Shown here in pieces: positions 1-12,687 of a stretch of 64,000 nucleotides of DNA. The notes under the pieces were generated by a model. The model was not told the DNA's origin. It was given only the letters and a program-made list of their open reading frames with translations, and searched no databases. Source of the stretch: Nymphalis io (lineage: Eukaryota > Arthropoda > Insecta > Lepidoptera > Nymphalidae). A program made the translations under genes and the position numbers. Each line of letters begins with the position of its first letter. The first letter of the stretch is position 1. Where the stretch lies: NCBI RefSeq assembly GCF_905147045.1, contig NC_065903.1:12772001-12836000 (forward strand), written 5' to 3'.

Positions 1-1138
1 GATATATATCGTCGTGGTCGCGTTCCACGTCGTCTCACAATCAAATGAATTGAACGGCCTAACTTGCGCCGGCCGCGGTATTTGCGAAATTACGTTGGAA
101 TTTGTGAGGAGTTCGGAGAATGGTCGTGGGGAAACTTTTAACGGTCAATTACTTCAACTCGTTCTTGTTTATTACTTGTTGTACAACTGGAAACTATTGT
201 TTTAATCAGAACATTTTCGGTCGATGTAGGTTGACGTCTACCAACATGACGTTGATTTAATTATTTGACTTATTTGAAAGTGATTGTTTAACGTCAAAGC
301 ACTTAAATGTTGCACAATTTTAACGATTTTAATGTTTTAAATTAAAAAAAAACAAAAGGTTTTAATTTTTGTAATAAAACAGGTTGAGTTTTTAAATATC
401 ACCATTAACGAAAATGAAGTATACCACTTTTAGGAGTGACCTATAAGTAAAGATACATAAATATATACAATATATAAGGGAAAAAATTGCGGTGGAGCTC
501 CGGTGTTAGCGGACACGGCGCGCTATTCGTGAGTAATTGTACTCGCCGTGATAGATGTTCCGCGCGGACAGCGCTCGTCGGAGGATTTATTCGCGCTCGC
601 TTCTCAGACGCTAGTGCACTGCTGACGTGAATACATTATATACAAGGAGCTGATATGCCTGGAGCTATCTTCGTCTGAACATTGGATGTTGGTATTGATT
701 TTTTGGGAAAAAAAGTCTATGAAGTGCTGAAAGGTATTATTACATACAAAAAATATAAGAAACCCTTGGATGTTATACTATACTTACTAATGGAGTATAG
801 AATTTATTTTGTTTTTTATTTGTATCTCAATAAATTTACATTACATTTTAATAAATACGCTTAAAAGTTATATTCATGTTTGTAATTGATAATTATACAA
901 ACAATATTAAATACGGGCTGCCAGTGCTAATATTTTCTAAAAATACAAACTCAATATAATTTTTCACCTGGTAACACGGGATCTGCAATCTTATTAGATA
1001 GCCACTGGTTCAATGAAACAGTCACACATCAATCTTAATCTACAAAACATGGACATCTAAGTATCTATTATACATACATATGAACTATTTTTGACTGCGT
1101 CATTGAGGGTTTACGTTAAGTAAAATGAAATTTTACAG
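1..1138. other. Intergenic or intronic DNA with a GC-rich patch
   Basis: No supported gene. Positions 485-640 are clearly GC- and CpG-rich (CGGACACGGCGCGCTATTCG, CCGCGCGGACAGCG) inside AT-rich DNA, which may mark a regulatory element or a conserved non-coding block. Confidence 0.3.
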
Positions 1139-1315
1139 GTGACAGCCTGTAAATGTCCCACTGCGTGACAGATTTTCATTGGCCTCACAATGTTTCCCTT
1201 CACCGTCGAGCAAGTGATAAATAAATAAACACAATCTTACCCGGGCTTGAAATCGGAATATTCGGTCAATAAAATTTAAGATTCTCATCTTTTAACCACT
1301 TGACCATGACGGCTC
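1139..1315 (-). mobile_element. Decayed SINE A fragment
   Basis: Minus-strand pieces of family A are recognisable: GACAGCCTGTAAATGTCCCA at the tail, TTCACCGTCGAGCA in the middle and a CTTACCCGGGCTTGAA B-box region. The copy is heavily diverged. Confidence 0.55.
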
Positions 1316-1342
1316 TTATATTACTATTATTACACAATTGAC

Positions 1343-1766
1343 AGGCCGTTTGTGTGGTTGGTAGATACTTGCTTTTCATGCCGAAGGTTGTGGGTTCGAT
1401 TCCCACCCAGGACAGACATTTGTGTGCATGAACATGTCTGTTTGTCTTGAGTCTAGGTGTAATTATCTATATATGTATGTATTTACAAAAGAAAAGTAGT
1501 ATATGTAGTATATCAGTGGTCTGGTTTCCATAGCACAAGCTTTGTACAAGCTTAATTTGTGATCAGATGGGGCCATGTGTGAAAAATGTCCCAGGATATT
1601 ATTATTATCGTCTGGGTGTATGTATTTATATAAGTATGTATTTACAAAAGTAAAAGTGGTATTTGTAGTATATCAGTTGTCTGGTTTCCACAGCACAAGC
1701 TCTGCTTAGTTTGGGATCAGATGACCATGTGTGAATAATTTCCCAGGATATTATTATTATTATTAC
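1343..1766 (+). mobile_element. SINE B, tandem partial dimer
   Basis: Family B starts with a tRNA-like head (GGTTGGTAGATAC A box; GGTTCGATTCC B box), then GACATTTGTGTGCATG and TCTGGTTTCCATAGCACAAG, and ends CCCAGGATATTATTATTA. After the first full unit (1343-1610) a second, headless unit (1611-1766) begins in the middle of the body and ends with the same CCCAGGATATTATTATTATT tail. Confidence 0.8.
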
Positions 1767-2191
1767 AATTATTAAAAATAGTAAGTAATATACTACTACT
1801 AACAATAATTGTCTTTTTATTGTAGTAATACTTAATGGTAATTTCTATATACATTTATTTATATTCTAATTATATTATCATGTTATAATCGTTATAAACA
1901 TGAATTGTTAAAACATGCCCAAAAACTTTTTTTCTATTTATAGATCGTGTCTGCGCCATTCAATAAATAACTAAAATTAATTTAAATTGAATAATAAACA
2001 TTAAAAATAATAAGTACCTATAATGAATAAATATACACTAATATAAACGCACAGAAACGAGACGGCCAATTCTTGTTCCTATTCGCTCCTACCCGCCCCC
2101 GCTCCGTAGTAAAAAAGTGTATAATCGATGCGGAGCGCGTGCGACGGGTTTATATATTACTATAAACTATTACGCATGTAATAGTAATAAA

Positions 2192-2510
2192 GAGTCGAGA
2201 TGGCCTAGTGGTTAGAACGCGTGAATCTTAACCGATGCTCGTGGGTTCAATGGGGTCCGGGCAAGCACGACTGAACATTCATATGCTTAACTAGTGTTTA
2301 TAATTTATCTCGTGCTTGACGGTGAAGGAAAACATCGTGAGGAAACCTGCATGTGTCTATTTTATTTGAAATTCGGCCCCATGCGTATTCTACCAACCCG
2401 CATTTGAGCAGCGTGGTGGAATAAGCTCCAAACCTTCTCCTCAAAATGGAGAGGAGGCCTTAGCCCAGCTGTGGGACATTAACAGACTGTTACTGTACTG
2501 TTACTGTACT
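2192..2510 (+). mobile_element. SINE A (Metulj-like), full length
   Basis: It starts GAGTCGAGATGGCCTAGTGG, with A and B box-like tRNA signals, and runs through GTGAGGAAACCTGCATGTG and GAGCAGCGTGGTGGAATAAG to GGCCTTAGCCCAGC. It ends in short TGTAC repeats, the characteristic tail of this family. Confidence 0.85.
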
Positions 2511-4794
2511 ACCCAACTAACTAAAGTGTGTGTGTAACTTTAAAATGAACTACTGTTGGTGGGTAATGATCACGACACCACGCCGTGGAAATCCTCTGTT
2601 CGTCCTCTGCTAACGAAGAAAAATCCAGTGACTACATTCATTCTCTTGCCCACACAGATCGTTTTGTAAACTGGAAATATAGTACTTCATAACGATGAAA
2701 GCAACATAATTTAATTCTTACAACCCCTAGTTTATGAAACTATGGACAAAGTAGTACAAGTATTAACTAAGCTAAACACGTTACGCTCATTGGTCAACCA
2801 TTTCGTCATCGTCCGCCACCGACCACCGACGCAGACAGGGAAATTAGTTAATATTACTTTGAGAAAAACCTTTAAAGTGATAAGGTAATTTGATTTAATA
2901 TTTATTTAATGAATATTATTAGTATAATGAAAACGCAGACGTAAAAAATACAGTTTTAAGGTCATCCTAATTACATTTTGCGAATTTCAAAAACGACAAA
3001 TTCGTAACGAGATTAGATCGGCCCAGCTCAGGCTTTTAATTAAATTACGATCCTTTCATATTCTGTTGGTCTAATTGTCAGCGCGCACCAACGCCGCATC
3101 GTCCACCCTCATGATCAGACGTGGCCCCACTTACAGCGGAAATTAAAGCCATTAAAGGATGATAGGTTTTTATTCGGGTCTATATAAATTTTGGTTTTTA
3201 TGTTGAGCCTAAATCCATTTGTATGTATTGAATTGTATATGAAAAGAGACGATTAACATCATCTCTTATTTTGGGTTCGCTTGGTGGAGGTCAGGGGTTC
3301 TGCAGATTATTGGACATGACACCCTTTTAGGTATATCTTGATAGAATTCTGGCCACTCTTATATATATATATAATTAAATGAGACAGTAATCCGACATAA
3401 CCGAAGAGATACCAAACGCAAGACTAATGGACGAGACGTGCTGTCCGAGGTACCGGAGTGAAAAACTTTCTAACTTCGAACTTCTCGAGAACTGCTTGTA
3501 AGAAAAAAATATAATCTTTTTTGTATTAACTATTTTATGCAATTTTTTCAATTTACTTTTATTAGTATGCAGCCTTATAAGCCTTATCAACATAGATAAT
3601 AATTCATAGTTTAGTCCTGTCTAATTAAGTCTTGCAATAACAGTCATTAAACGGGGCTCAAACACGTTGCAAACTTCATAAGCATGTTTATCTTTATATA
3701 TAAACGACAACTTCGGGGAACGAAAGAGGAATGAGCACAGACATTCTTGTTTGCTTTAAACAAGTCTAAGTTATACGTCTAACAATATTCATGAATAACT
3801 TAGTCCTTTATTCTACTTAGTAATACTTAGAATATAAATATTAGTTTAGGATCAACGGGTTCCTTTTTGACTTCGCCTCAATCTTATAAAGAACTGTAAT
3901 AATTGCGAAACCTCATTTTTTGACCCCCGATGCTATAAGGCAGATGTTATAGTTTAACATGTGTATATGTATCTGTCTGTGGCATCGTAACTCCTAAGTG
4001 GTTGAACCGATTTTGATTTTGTTTCTATTGTTATATATTCGCGCAGGATCACAATGGCTTTATATGTTTTCCGATGCTCAGTAGTGTACACACTTCCAGA
4101 CTCCGGGCTGCTACTGGGATTATTTAAAAGAAAAGCCCAATAACACTACTGGACCGCCTTGGGTTATCGGTATTGGTAGCTTATTGATATGTTATGGTCG
4201 CAATTAATGAGTTATATACATTATATTTAGAGGTTTTTGTGTCTAGGGGTTTTAAAAATTATATTTAATATTTAATATCATGTGGTGAGCCTGTTGAAAA
4301 AAGAAAGAAATTACATAATCACATACCTTGGTAATAAAACGATCTCATTCATTTAATTATAAATCAAATTATCAATAAGAAAAAAACAGTTGTGTTTCTT
4401 TCGCCAGTTTATTTTTATGTCCGAGATATTGCTTTCCGAAGTCTTCTATATTAAATAGAATCTTTCACTTTGACTTTGATAGAACGAAATGCAATTAATC
4501 ACAACATGTTTTGAGGTTTACAGTGTAACGTTTAAAGGGAATAAACCGTAATTACGCCGAGTTCTTCCCAAGTCTAATTAATAGCTTTGACTTGAGAAAA
4601 GTTCGAATAGACACAACATTTTTAAAACATGCTGCTATTTGTCTGTCAAGATTTTAATTAAGAAAAATACTTACCATTATAGTTTTTGCCAGCTTTTATT
4701 TAAATTCATTTATCAGTATGTGTGCTTTCTTTTTTATGCTATTTGTGTTCAATCAATTGATTTGAGCAGTGATGGCCCCCTCAATTTCCGCACT
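2511..4794. other. AT-rich DNA; one probable old repeat near 3.92-4.19 kb
   Basis: No gene found. Around 3920-4185, GATGCTATAAGGCAGATGTT, CTGTCTGTGGCATCG and ACCGATTTTGATTT resemble a very common lepidopteran repeat block with a CCGATTTTGAT core. Boundaries are unclear. Confidence 0.3.
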
Positions 4795-4872
4795 TTACCT
4801 ATATCGTCACTCCACCTAGCTAGAGGAGGTCCTCCGCTACGTTTGCCAAGGCATGTCTTTACTCCAGAATAA
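4795..4872 (-). mobile_element. RTE LINE C-terminal scrap
   Basis: The minus strand matches the C-terminal end of RTE elements seen elsewhere in this window (45.2 kb and 56.5 kb): the stretch TCCACCTAGCTAGAGGAGGT then CGTTTGCCAAGGCA on the plus strand corresponds to the GKR-VGRPPARW region. The small open frame across it is not a gene. Confidence 0.6.
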
Positions 4873-5275
4873 GTCTACTCGGCCAAATAAAGAATTATAT
4901 AAAATCAAAGTAGCTAAATGTCCAGGCACTCAGATATCGGAGAGGTAAGAAGTATAATATTTACGTTACGAGCGAGTTTGCTCAACGAGATGTGTATCTG
5001 GCCCGGCGCCCCTCGAGACCGCCTCCATCTTGTGTAATCTTACTCGGACGGGCAAACGAAGGACACTGGACATGTAGACATTATATATGTTTATTTTGCG
5101 CAATAAAACTTAATAATGGACGAACGAGCAACCAAAAAATATTGGAAGTCTTCATATTGCCTAGATTTTAATGACAGTTTAAGACAATGGTTATTTAAAA
5201 ATTGAACATTATATTACGCTATCTATCAATGTTACAATGTAAACGTATTTTCTATCTATCTAATCAGGCTGAGTA

Positions 5276-5400
5276 CGCAGTCCACTGCTAGATATAGGAC
5301 TCGTCCAAGGTTTGCCAAGCTCCAGGTCATCAGGTCTATTTCTTGAAATCACCTGACTGGAGGCGAATAGAATAGCACTGCTTGTATCTTATTAAGCGTC
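5276..5400 (-). mobile_element. RTE 3'-end scrap
   Basis: AGTCCACTGCTAGATATAGG and the bases that follow resemble the extreme 3' end of RTE elements (compare CCAACAGTGG near 56613, opposite strand). Decayed. Confidence 0.45.
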
Positions 5401-6188
5401 AATGTAGCGGTACCTCTATGACTACCGCCTTGATTTTAAGTTTTTTTTAATTTTTTTTTTTAATCTGAATTAATTCAGGACTTAAACTGAATTTCTAGAA
5501 CTAGCAAATTGTTAAATATCGTATCCACTGCAATTTGTAATATTTATAATGTTTTAAAAATAGAGAACCCTGGACGTTCTCTCAATAATGTCATTAAAAC
5601 ATTTGTCTTTCCGGAAAGCTTTTTAGACCGATGAGCTTAAGTCGTGCTCTGATGGGCTATTCCGAATGCCGTAATGACTGTAGTCACCCCGGTCGTGAAA
5701 TGTATGGCCGCTGAATATTCGCACGGACTCCGAAGTCGCCGGCAATAAAGGGAATGAAATTGTCAACACCAGAGCTTTAGCCTTTTGGCCGGCGCGGTTG
5801 GTGTGACCACAATGACTTCACTATCATAATCCTTGTAGCACAGACAACCAATACATTTAACATAAATGTATTTTGTGGTTAGTATATAGCTTTTTGCATA
5901 TTATATATTTACCGGTCGTTGGTTGCCGTGCGTGTATGGATAACAGTCAACACTGAAAAAACAATTTCTTTTTAAATATATAAAGATGTATATATAATAA
6001 CTAGTAGCCAGGGTTACAGTAGCACAGGCTTACACCTGTAAACCTCTTTATTTTTAAATCTTATTAATTTTTCGTTTTTAAATATTTAATTTTGATTTTG
6101 ATTACCAGCAAAAATCGATATTGACAAGAGTTTAACTATATGTCGGTCTAGTATACTGCTACTTAATATACACTATTAAGATTTTAAG

Positions 6189-6390
6189 GTGCTGGTTGGC
6201 GTAGTTGTTGGATATTTGCCTTTCACGCCGAAGGTTGTGGGTTTGATTCCCACCCAGGACAGACATTTGTGTGCATGTACATGTCTATTTGTCCTGAGTC
6301 TGGGTGTAATTATCTACATATGTATGTATTTACAAAAGAAAAGTAGTTTATGTAGTATATCAGTTGTCTGGTTTCCATAGTACAAGCTCT
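6189..6390 (+). mobile_element. SINE B, 3'-truncated
   Basis: The tRNA-like head (TTGGCGTAGTTGTTGG; GGTTTGATTCCCACCCAGG) and body (GACATTTGTGTGCATGTACA) match family B up to the CATAGTACAAGCTCTG region, where the match stops. The open frame across it is not a gene. Confidence 0.8.
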
Positions 6391-7121
6391 GAGATATGAC
6401 TGGTGACCGGAGCTCACTACGATTTTGAACGAATCTCATTGCATGTAATGGGTATGTTTTATCGAAAGAAAACAATACATACGAGTACATGGAAAAGCAT
6501 ATAGTGAATAGATTTTATCAAATTAGTGAGACATATCCGACATCCGAATTAAAAATATTCCCAAAAAAAAAACGTTCCCGATAAATTGTCAGAAACTGTC
6601 TCACGTTTAGAGTCCATGAAAGTTAAAAACAGTTTGTAATTTAAAAAAAAAAGATAAGTTTTTCTATTTACTGCAATAAAACATCAAAACAGAGAATCAG
6701 GATCCAACCTGTCGCGTCGGCATAGTTTTTGATCTTTGTACTAACAATAATCGAGAGACATTTAAGATATTATTTTAATAATGACCAATAAAAATTATGT
6801 ATTCATAGAGATACATTGAACTGATACGTAGCTGTTATATTTATGAATTTATATAGGAATATATTTTAGTTCGGAACCGCCCATACAGCATATTCCTATC
6901 GGATTGTCTTTACTGCCCGTTATTCTTCTTTATGGCTTCGTAATCCAACTTACTGATCTATGAATTCACGGTTGTCCAAGAAAGCATCGGCTTAAGGTCG
7001 AGCGCGGGTATAAAGTGTAATAAATTCTAGCAGAGTCGCCTAGAGGCCGGGCTGCTGACTAAAGTGTTAACAGAATATTAATTACTGATTGAAACTCTCC
7101 ATTCCGCATAGATCAGATTTA

Positions 7122-7370
7122 AGAGTCGAGATGACCCAGTGGTTAGGGCGTATGAATCGTTGCTGAAAATTACAGGCTCCAGCCCGGGCAAGTACCACTG
7201 TATTTTCATGTGTTTGATTTGTTTTTATAATTCATCTTGATCAAGAAAAAAATGGTGAGAAAGCCTGCATGAGTCGGATGAAAATCTGACCCATGTGGAT
7301 CAACGAACATTTGAGCAACTTGAATGGGCTCTAAACGTTTTTCTGAAGAAGAGAGGAATCCCAGGAGTGG
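7122..7370 (+). mobile_element. SINE A, diverged
   Basis: It begins AGAGTCGAGATGACCCAGTG and keeps the TCATGTGTTTGATTTG and GAAAGCCTGCATGAGTC blocks and a worn GAGAGGAATCCCAGGAGTGG end. Confidence 0.7.
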
Positions 7371-9010
7371 AAAATTTACAAGCTGGTACTAATTTGTGCA
7401 ATTTAGTAGTAAGACTTACACTTTAGTAAGTCCCTATATTTAATAATAGCAACACAATTTTTGGCGAAAATTCTTCAACATCTGACATATTATTAATGTA
7501 TAAACTGCCTATTTAATTTATACAAATTTACAAAATATTAGCATCGGTTGTCTAGAATAAAATATAAATCTACATTTTTTTGGTTTTGATAACTTTCAAA
7601 TAACCATATTAATTTAAAAAAAGCAATCATTTTGAAATCACAGACGGACAATACAATTATATTTATTTGTATAGATTTCAATTTTACTCGCCAGCTGAGC
7701 GTAAAGCTCGTGTAAAAGCGGCAGATATTGAGCCGTTGAGGCTTAAAGAACATGAATATAATCATGACGATGATGATAACCTCTACATCAACTTCGGCCA
7801 TGCTCACCGCGGCCCTTTTCAACCTTGAATAGCCAACTACGCCGGAGACATTATCTTATTGATATCAAGTTTATGCGACAACACAAGTGCACTCTTTATT
7901 CCACATTCAAATATATTTTTTTAATTCGATGTAAATCTTAATTTGATTTATTAAGATTTTGGTTGAAATTAACGAAATAATATTTAATTGAACTGAACTA
8001 TCTAAATGTTTAAGTAAAGAGACGGTTTCGTTTGAAGACATTGAGGCAACTGTCACAGGGTTATATATCTGGTGCCGGTCCCGGGGGGGCTGTCGACTTC
8101 ATTTCTAAAGCTATTTACTCTTTCCCCACTCGGAGACGTTGCTTCCTGAACAATTCAAGATTTACGGTTTCATTTATTTTGATTACATTTTGGATTTTAA
8201 CATAGATCGCTTTAAAACGTCTCGTCGGTAAGAACTCTTTAAACTTTACAATTTAAATCGCAGTATTTATTATTTCTGAGACCTGTCTGTGGTAGCTAAA
8301 ACAAAAATCATATTTATTTGAAACGTAGGTGAATTATATTAATAATTCATCACATTCAACACCTTCGGCGGTTCAATGGGGGTAGGAAATTCCTTATTTT
8401 TTATGTTAGAAGTATGGAAATTAGTATTTAGACTTGTGTTAATCGGTTAAAGACAACTGTTGAAACTTTTTTGAAATTTGTCACCTTACGCTTTTGATGA
8501 AAGTTTATATGGAAGTTCGTAATTATTTTAACCTTTTTATTCCGTTTTACTAGTTTTTGACGAGTGAAGAAATATTCAGCTTATGTTTAATTCAAATTAT
8601 TTAGGTACATATTATTAAAAACCTTTAAAATATAAAATATTTCAAAATAAAAAAAAACATCAAATGGGCCAATAACAAAAGCATGGCGGGCCGCAGCTTG
8701 AATACCACTGCATTAAATAATTAAGATGATTCCACCATAGACAGGCTTTCCAAATACTATCCATACCAGCTCAGGAATTCAAAATCCCACTAAGATCAAT
8801 AACACTCCTTAAAGAGAACTCACGACAAAATTAATAATCGTGAAATATCGTTTCGACAACACATCTATGGAAACTTGAAAGTTTAAATAAAAAATTTAAT
8901 AACTATATATGGTAAAAGTATATTGATTAATAAGTAATACTTTCTAAGTAATTGAATATAATATATCTTGAGCTGTTGGCTAGTCCTTGGAATGGCCGTC
9001 TGGACAGTAA

Positions 9011-9190
9011 CTTTTTTTGTGAAATAGGTAAGCGGGTAGTTAAATTGCCCACCTGATCCCCACCATCTTTGGAAACTAAGATGTAATGTGTCTTGTGTCT
9101 GTAGTGATACTGTCTCACTCACCCTTCGAAGCGCTGTTTTGCCTGGTACTGGGTACCACACCTACCTTTACGGGCTTACACCATAGGGCT
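9011..9190 (-). mobile_element. Family C element (CR1-tailed), diverged
   Basis: On the plus strand: a T-run, CCCACCTGATCCCCACCATC, AAACTAAGATGTAATGTGTC, CTCACTCACCCTTCG and GGGCTTACACCATAGGGC. Family C copies are better preserved at 37.4 and 38.0 kb. Open frames on either strand here are by-products of the repeat. Confidence 0.65.
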
Positions 9191-9874
9191 AAAATGATAA
9201 TGTTATCATTATTACATAGTAGAATAGAAACTCAATGAGACTTTTATAGACCGCTTGGCGCGAGTTATTAAGGGGTTTAAAACTATTGATTATTGCGTAA
9301 ATACTCATAGTTGGTGACAATATTATATGCATATAATATGAACCAATATGTGTTTTTTTAATACATATATTCTAGTATCTAATTGCCATTACCATTAGCA
9401 ATAATAAAAATATCATTTATATCATATAATTTAAAACACACTCCTTGGGTTTTACTTCGAAGTCAAATGTCTGACGATAAAGTTTATATCAACATTTAAG
9501 GATCGTTTCGACGATCAGGTCGACGCTGAATTTTTTTAAAACTTGCATTATAAAAGCTCAAGCGCGCTTCGCCTGCGTTTCCCACTGGAGCCTGAATGTT
9601 TTAGAGCCCAGTGGAAAGCGACTTAAGATGAAGTCGTTAGCGATTTACTCTCTTCTTTAATGTATATCTTGCTAGCGAGGGATTAAGAATACTTGTACTG
9701 TACTGCGATCGGGACAGATTCAGTCTTATACATTTTGATTTGATTCAGATTTTTAAAAGCGTCACCCTTGAACCCTCAATCCTTGAGAAAGCTTCACCTG
9801 CTCTAAAAATGAGTCTGGTTTATATATAATATGTCGATGAAATTCTATAAAATGTAACCACCAATATAACCAGC

Positions 9875-9970
9875 CAACCCACAATAGGGCCAGCGTGGTT
9901 ATGTAGGTTTAAAAACTCCTCAAGAATAGAGCCTCAGTCCAGGAGGCGATCATTTCTGGAATGTAACTTT
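9875..9970 (+). mobile_element. Fragment resembling the SINE A 3' region
   Basis: CAACCCACAATAGGGCCAGC, GTGGTTATG, AAACTCCTC and CCTCAGTCCAGGAGG follow the order of the family A tail (CAACCCGCATTGGAGCAGC, then GTGGTGGAA), with strong divergence. Confidence 0.35.
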
Positions 9971-11030
9971 GACTTATATGTGACAAATAAAAACATTTTT
10001 CTCACTTCCGCTTATAATCTAGACCACAGTCAGTTGCTCGTTTAGATGAGCCATATCAGGAAATAACGCAATAACACTGCCTCGTTCCGAAACGGAGCTC
10101 GCTTCACGTTACGAGTTATAGGCAGCGTTACCATTCCTTATGACATATTAAGTACTCATGCGTATTATAAAGTAAAATAAACTCAGCAAAGCTATAAATA
10201 ATAAGCGTTTCAATAAATCAAAAGTTTATAGAATCGAAGACAATTCCTGTTCAATAGAAATGAAAAACTTTCCTCTTTGTTGTAGCCATAAAATTAGTTG
10301 TAATATTTTAGCTTTGGACATGAATGCACAGTTTTTGATTCTCCTCTTTGTAAGATTTTATTTCTCGTGATAAAAACAACTCATAAATGTTTACAGAGAA
10401 TGTAAGGAGCACTCTTCGGAGTTTTATTAAAATTCAAGTACGCACAGACATAAACATAGATAAAAGTTTTGGACACTTTGTTTTTATTGCTGCTATTACT
10501 GCTTCGTTGATCTTCGTTAGTCTAGTGGCTGGCTTATACGTCTTTGTCTGCGTGGCAAAATTTAACGACGACACTGTACGACACGAATGTTGCACTTTTG
10601 CACAATGTCGCAACGTGCCACGATACTACGTCGTATCGACGTATTCATTATTTAGTCCTAAGGAATATGACATGGCAAAAAAGATCACGTCTTGAAAATA
10701 TCATCATCAGGTTTTGTGTTTGTGTTGACACGAAGTATATTGTGAATTTATTTATAATAGAAGATGCTTCGTGTAGTTGAAATTCTTCTAATTTTTTTAA
10801 TACATTTAAAGTGTCTGTTTTTTTTTAATTGACATAGTACCTTTAATAAGGATGAGTAATGTGTATAAAAATAAATAATAACCGTGTAATTTCTTTCCTG
10901 TTATAATAAATGGTAGAAAACGTATCAAAATTTAGTGCATATAAGCTTATGATTGGTTTATTAAGTCGTGCCGTTTGCGAGATTCAATTGTGTGCGCTGT
11001 GGAAATTGTTATATAATAAAATAATTTAAG
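9971..11030. other. No supported gene; a 102-codon frame of unclear meaning
   Basis: The frame at 10387-10695 has one hydrophobic stretch (FVFIAAITASLIFVSLVAGL). The DNA TCGTTAGTCTAGTGGCTGG near 10,515-10,535 resembles a SINE head, so I think the frame is fortuitous. Confidence 0.25.
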
Positions 11031-12117
11031 ATGGAAGTGTTCCTTTCAAACTATTCTAAACAAAAGTCTGGAAATACTATAATTATATTTTTACCTACCG
11101 ACTCAGTACTAACCATTTACCACCCGTCCTTTTTGATGGCGTCTGCATACCAATGCTGTGAAACAGCAAAAAATCTCGGCGTTATCTTTGATAGGCACCT
11201 TTCTTGGACACCTCAAATAAATGAGGTTAGTAAAAAAATATTCTTTTCCATTGGCTCACTGAGAAGATTGAAAAACTTTCTACCCATTCCAACTAAAGTT
11301 ACGCTAGCACAATCTCTCCTTCTACCGATTCTTGACTATGCTGACACTTGTTACACTAACTTAAGTGATGAGCATTTAAACAAACTTGAGCGATTACAAA
11401 ACCTATGTATACGGTTCATATTTGGTTTGCGCAAATATGATCATGTTTCCGAATTTCGCCAAAAACTCAAGTGGCTCCCTATTCGCCTTCGCAGGAATAC
11501 TCACATTTTATCTTAAAGAGCGTTTCACTCTCCTAAGGGAGACTCATAAGCGCGCTCTTCGCTCGAATGAAAATTTAATTCTCTCCATTCCTTCTCACTC
11601 TTCTTCCTACTATGCTAAGTCCTTCACAGTTGAAGCTTCTCGACTTTGGAACTCATTATCCTTAGCTACAAGGCGCGCACAGTCATTGGCCGTTTTTAAA
11701 AGTATGGTTAAGGACTTTTACTTGTCGCATTATTAATACTAAGCAGTCGTTGTCGTTGTTAATTTTTTGTTTTGTTATATCTCCTATTTTTATTATATAT
11801 ATATATTATGTATTTATTTATGTATGTATTTATTATAGTATATATATATGTATATTTATATTATATATAATAGTAGTGTAGTATATATATGTATGTATGT
11901 ATTATGTATGTAGTAGTGTATGTAGTATATAGGTAAACTGGCTTGTACCCTTCCCATTTATAAATATTATGATCCTCTGCTCAAAGGTTGCCTGTAAGAG
12001 ATCGCTGCTTAGCGATAAGGCCGCCTGTTGCACCTCATGCAACTTTTTTTTTTTTTGTAATTTTTAGTTTTAAGTTTGGGTGCAATAAAGTGTAAAAATA
12101 AAATAAATAAAAAAATA
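11031..12117 (+). mobile_element. Jockey-group LINE, 5'-truncated 3' end with decayed C-terminus
   Basis: The frame from 11031 encodes the C-terminal thumb-and-tail part of a non-LTR reverse transcriptase: NLGVIFDRHLSWTPQI, then LLPILDYADTCY, LERLQNLCIRFIFGLRKYDH and WLPIRLRR. It stops near 11516. A second frame resumes with YLKERFTLL and SFTVEASRLWNSL and ends at 11736, so a small deletion or frameshift separates the halves. The catalytic palm is absent. The 3' UTR holds a TA/GTAT-rich stretch (11793-11935), then GCGATAAGGCCGCCTGTTG and an A-rich tail ending near 12117. The clade (CR1, Daphne or Kiri-like) is not settled. Confidence 0.8.
11793..11935. repeat. Degenerate TATA/TATG microsatellite
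   Basis: Imperfect tandem TATA, TGTATG and TAGTGTA units lie inside the 3' UTR of the LINE fragment at 11031-12117. Confidence 0.75.
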
Positions 12118-12422
12118 ACCATGCGCAGCGGGGGAAGGGAGGAGGATCACTGGTAATATACAAGAATAAAGCATTGCAATTTAGAATTCATGTAAAACAT
12201 ATAAATAGAAATCAATAGAATGTGCTCCAGATGCAGAATGTAATAGTTAACGAATTATTCGGCCCATTGGTTCATTGGTTCCTTGAAATTTCAATCGTAT
12301 TTCAATTTAACGTTATTACCTCGCAATCGCTTTGTTAAGTATTTACCTGCACTGAATGTGAGCTCGGAAGTTCTAAACACAGTTGGATCATTTATATCCA
12401 TCGTATTATCATTTTACATTTT

Positions 12423-12687
12423 GCCTGTGAAAGCCCTACTGCTGGGCTACGGCCTCCTCTCCTTTTTTGAGGAGAACGCTTGGAGCTTATACCAATACGC
12501 TGCTCCAATGCGATTTGATGGATATGCACATGCAGGTTTCCTCACGATGTTTTAATTCACCGTCGAGCATGAGATGAATTTTAATTATAAACATAAATTA
12601 AGCACATGAAAATTCAGTTGTGCTTGCCCGGGTTTGAACTGCTATCATCGGTTAAGATTTACGCGTTCTAACCACTGGGCCATCTCA
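12423..12687 (-). mobile_element. SINE A (Metulj-like)
   Basis: On the minus strand this reads as a tRNA-headed SINE: a head near 12687 (GAGATGGCCCAGTGGTTAG), a middle with TCATGTGCTTAATTTATG, and an end with GGAGAGGAGGCC close to the motif CCCAGCAGT. Family A recurs throughout the window and matches my recollection of Metulj SINEs of butterflies; the name is tentative. Its outer part is copied again at 12853-13037 by a tandem duplication. Confidence 0.75.

Larger units (their letters stand above)
5401..9010. other. AT-rich DNA outside the SINE copies
   Basis: Apart from SINE B (6.2 kb) and SINE A (7.1 kb), I find no coding, RNA or repeat feature. The 94-codon minus-strand frame at 7538-7822 has low-complexity hydrophobic content and no family match that I know. 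Confidence 0.35.

Noticed and set aside
10387..10695. Small one-pass membrane protein
   Set aside because: The only distinctive part overlaps a SINE-head-like stretch, and overlapping frames are equally open.
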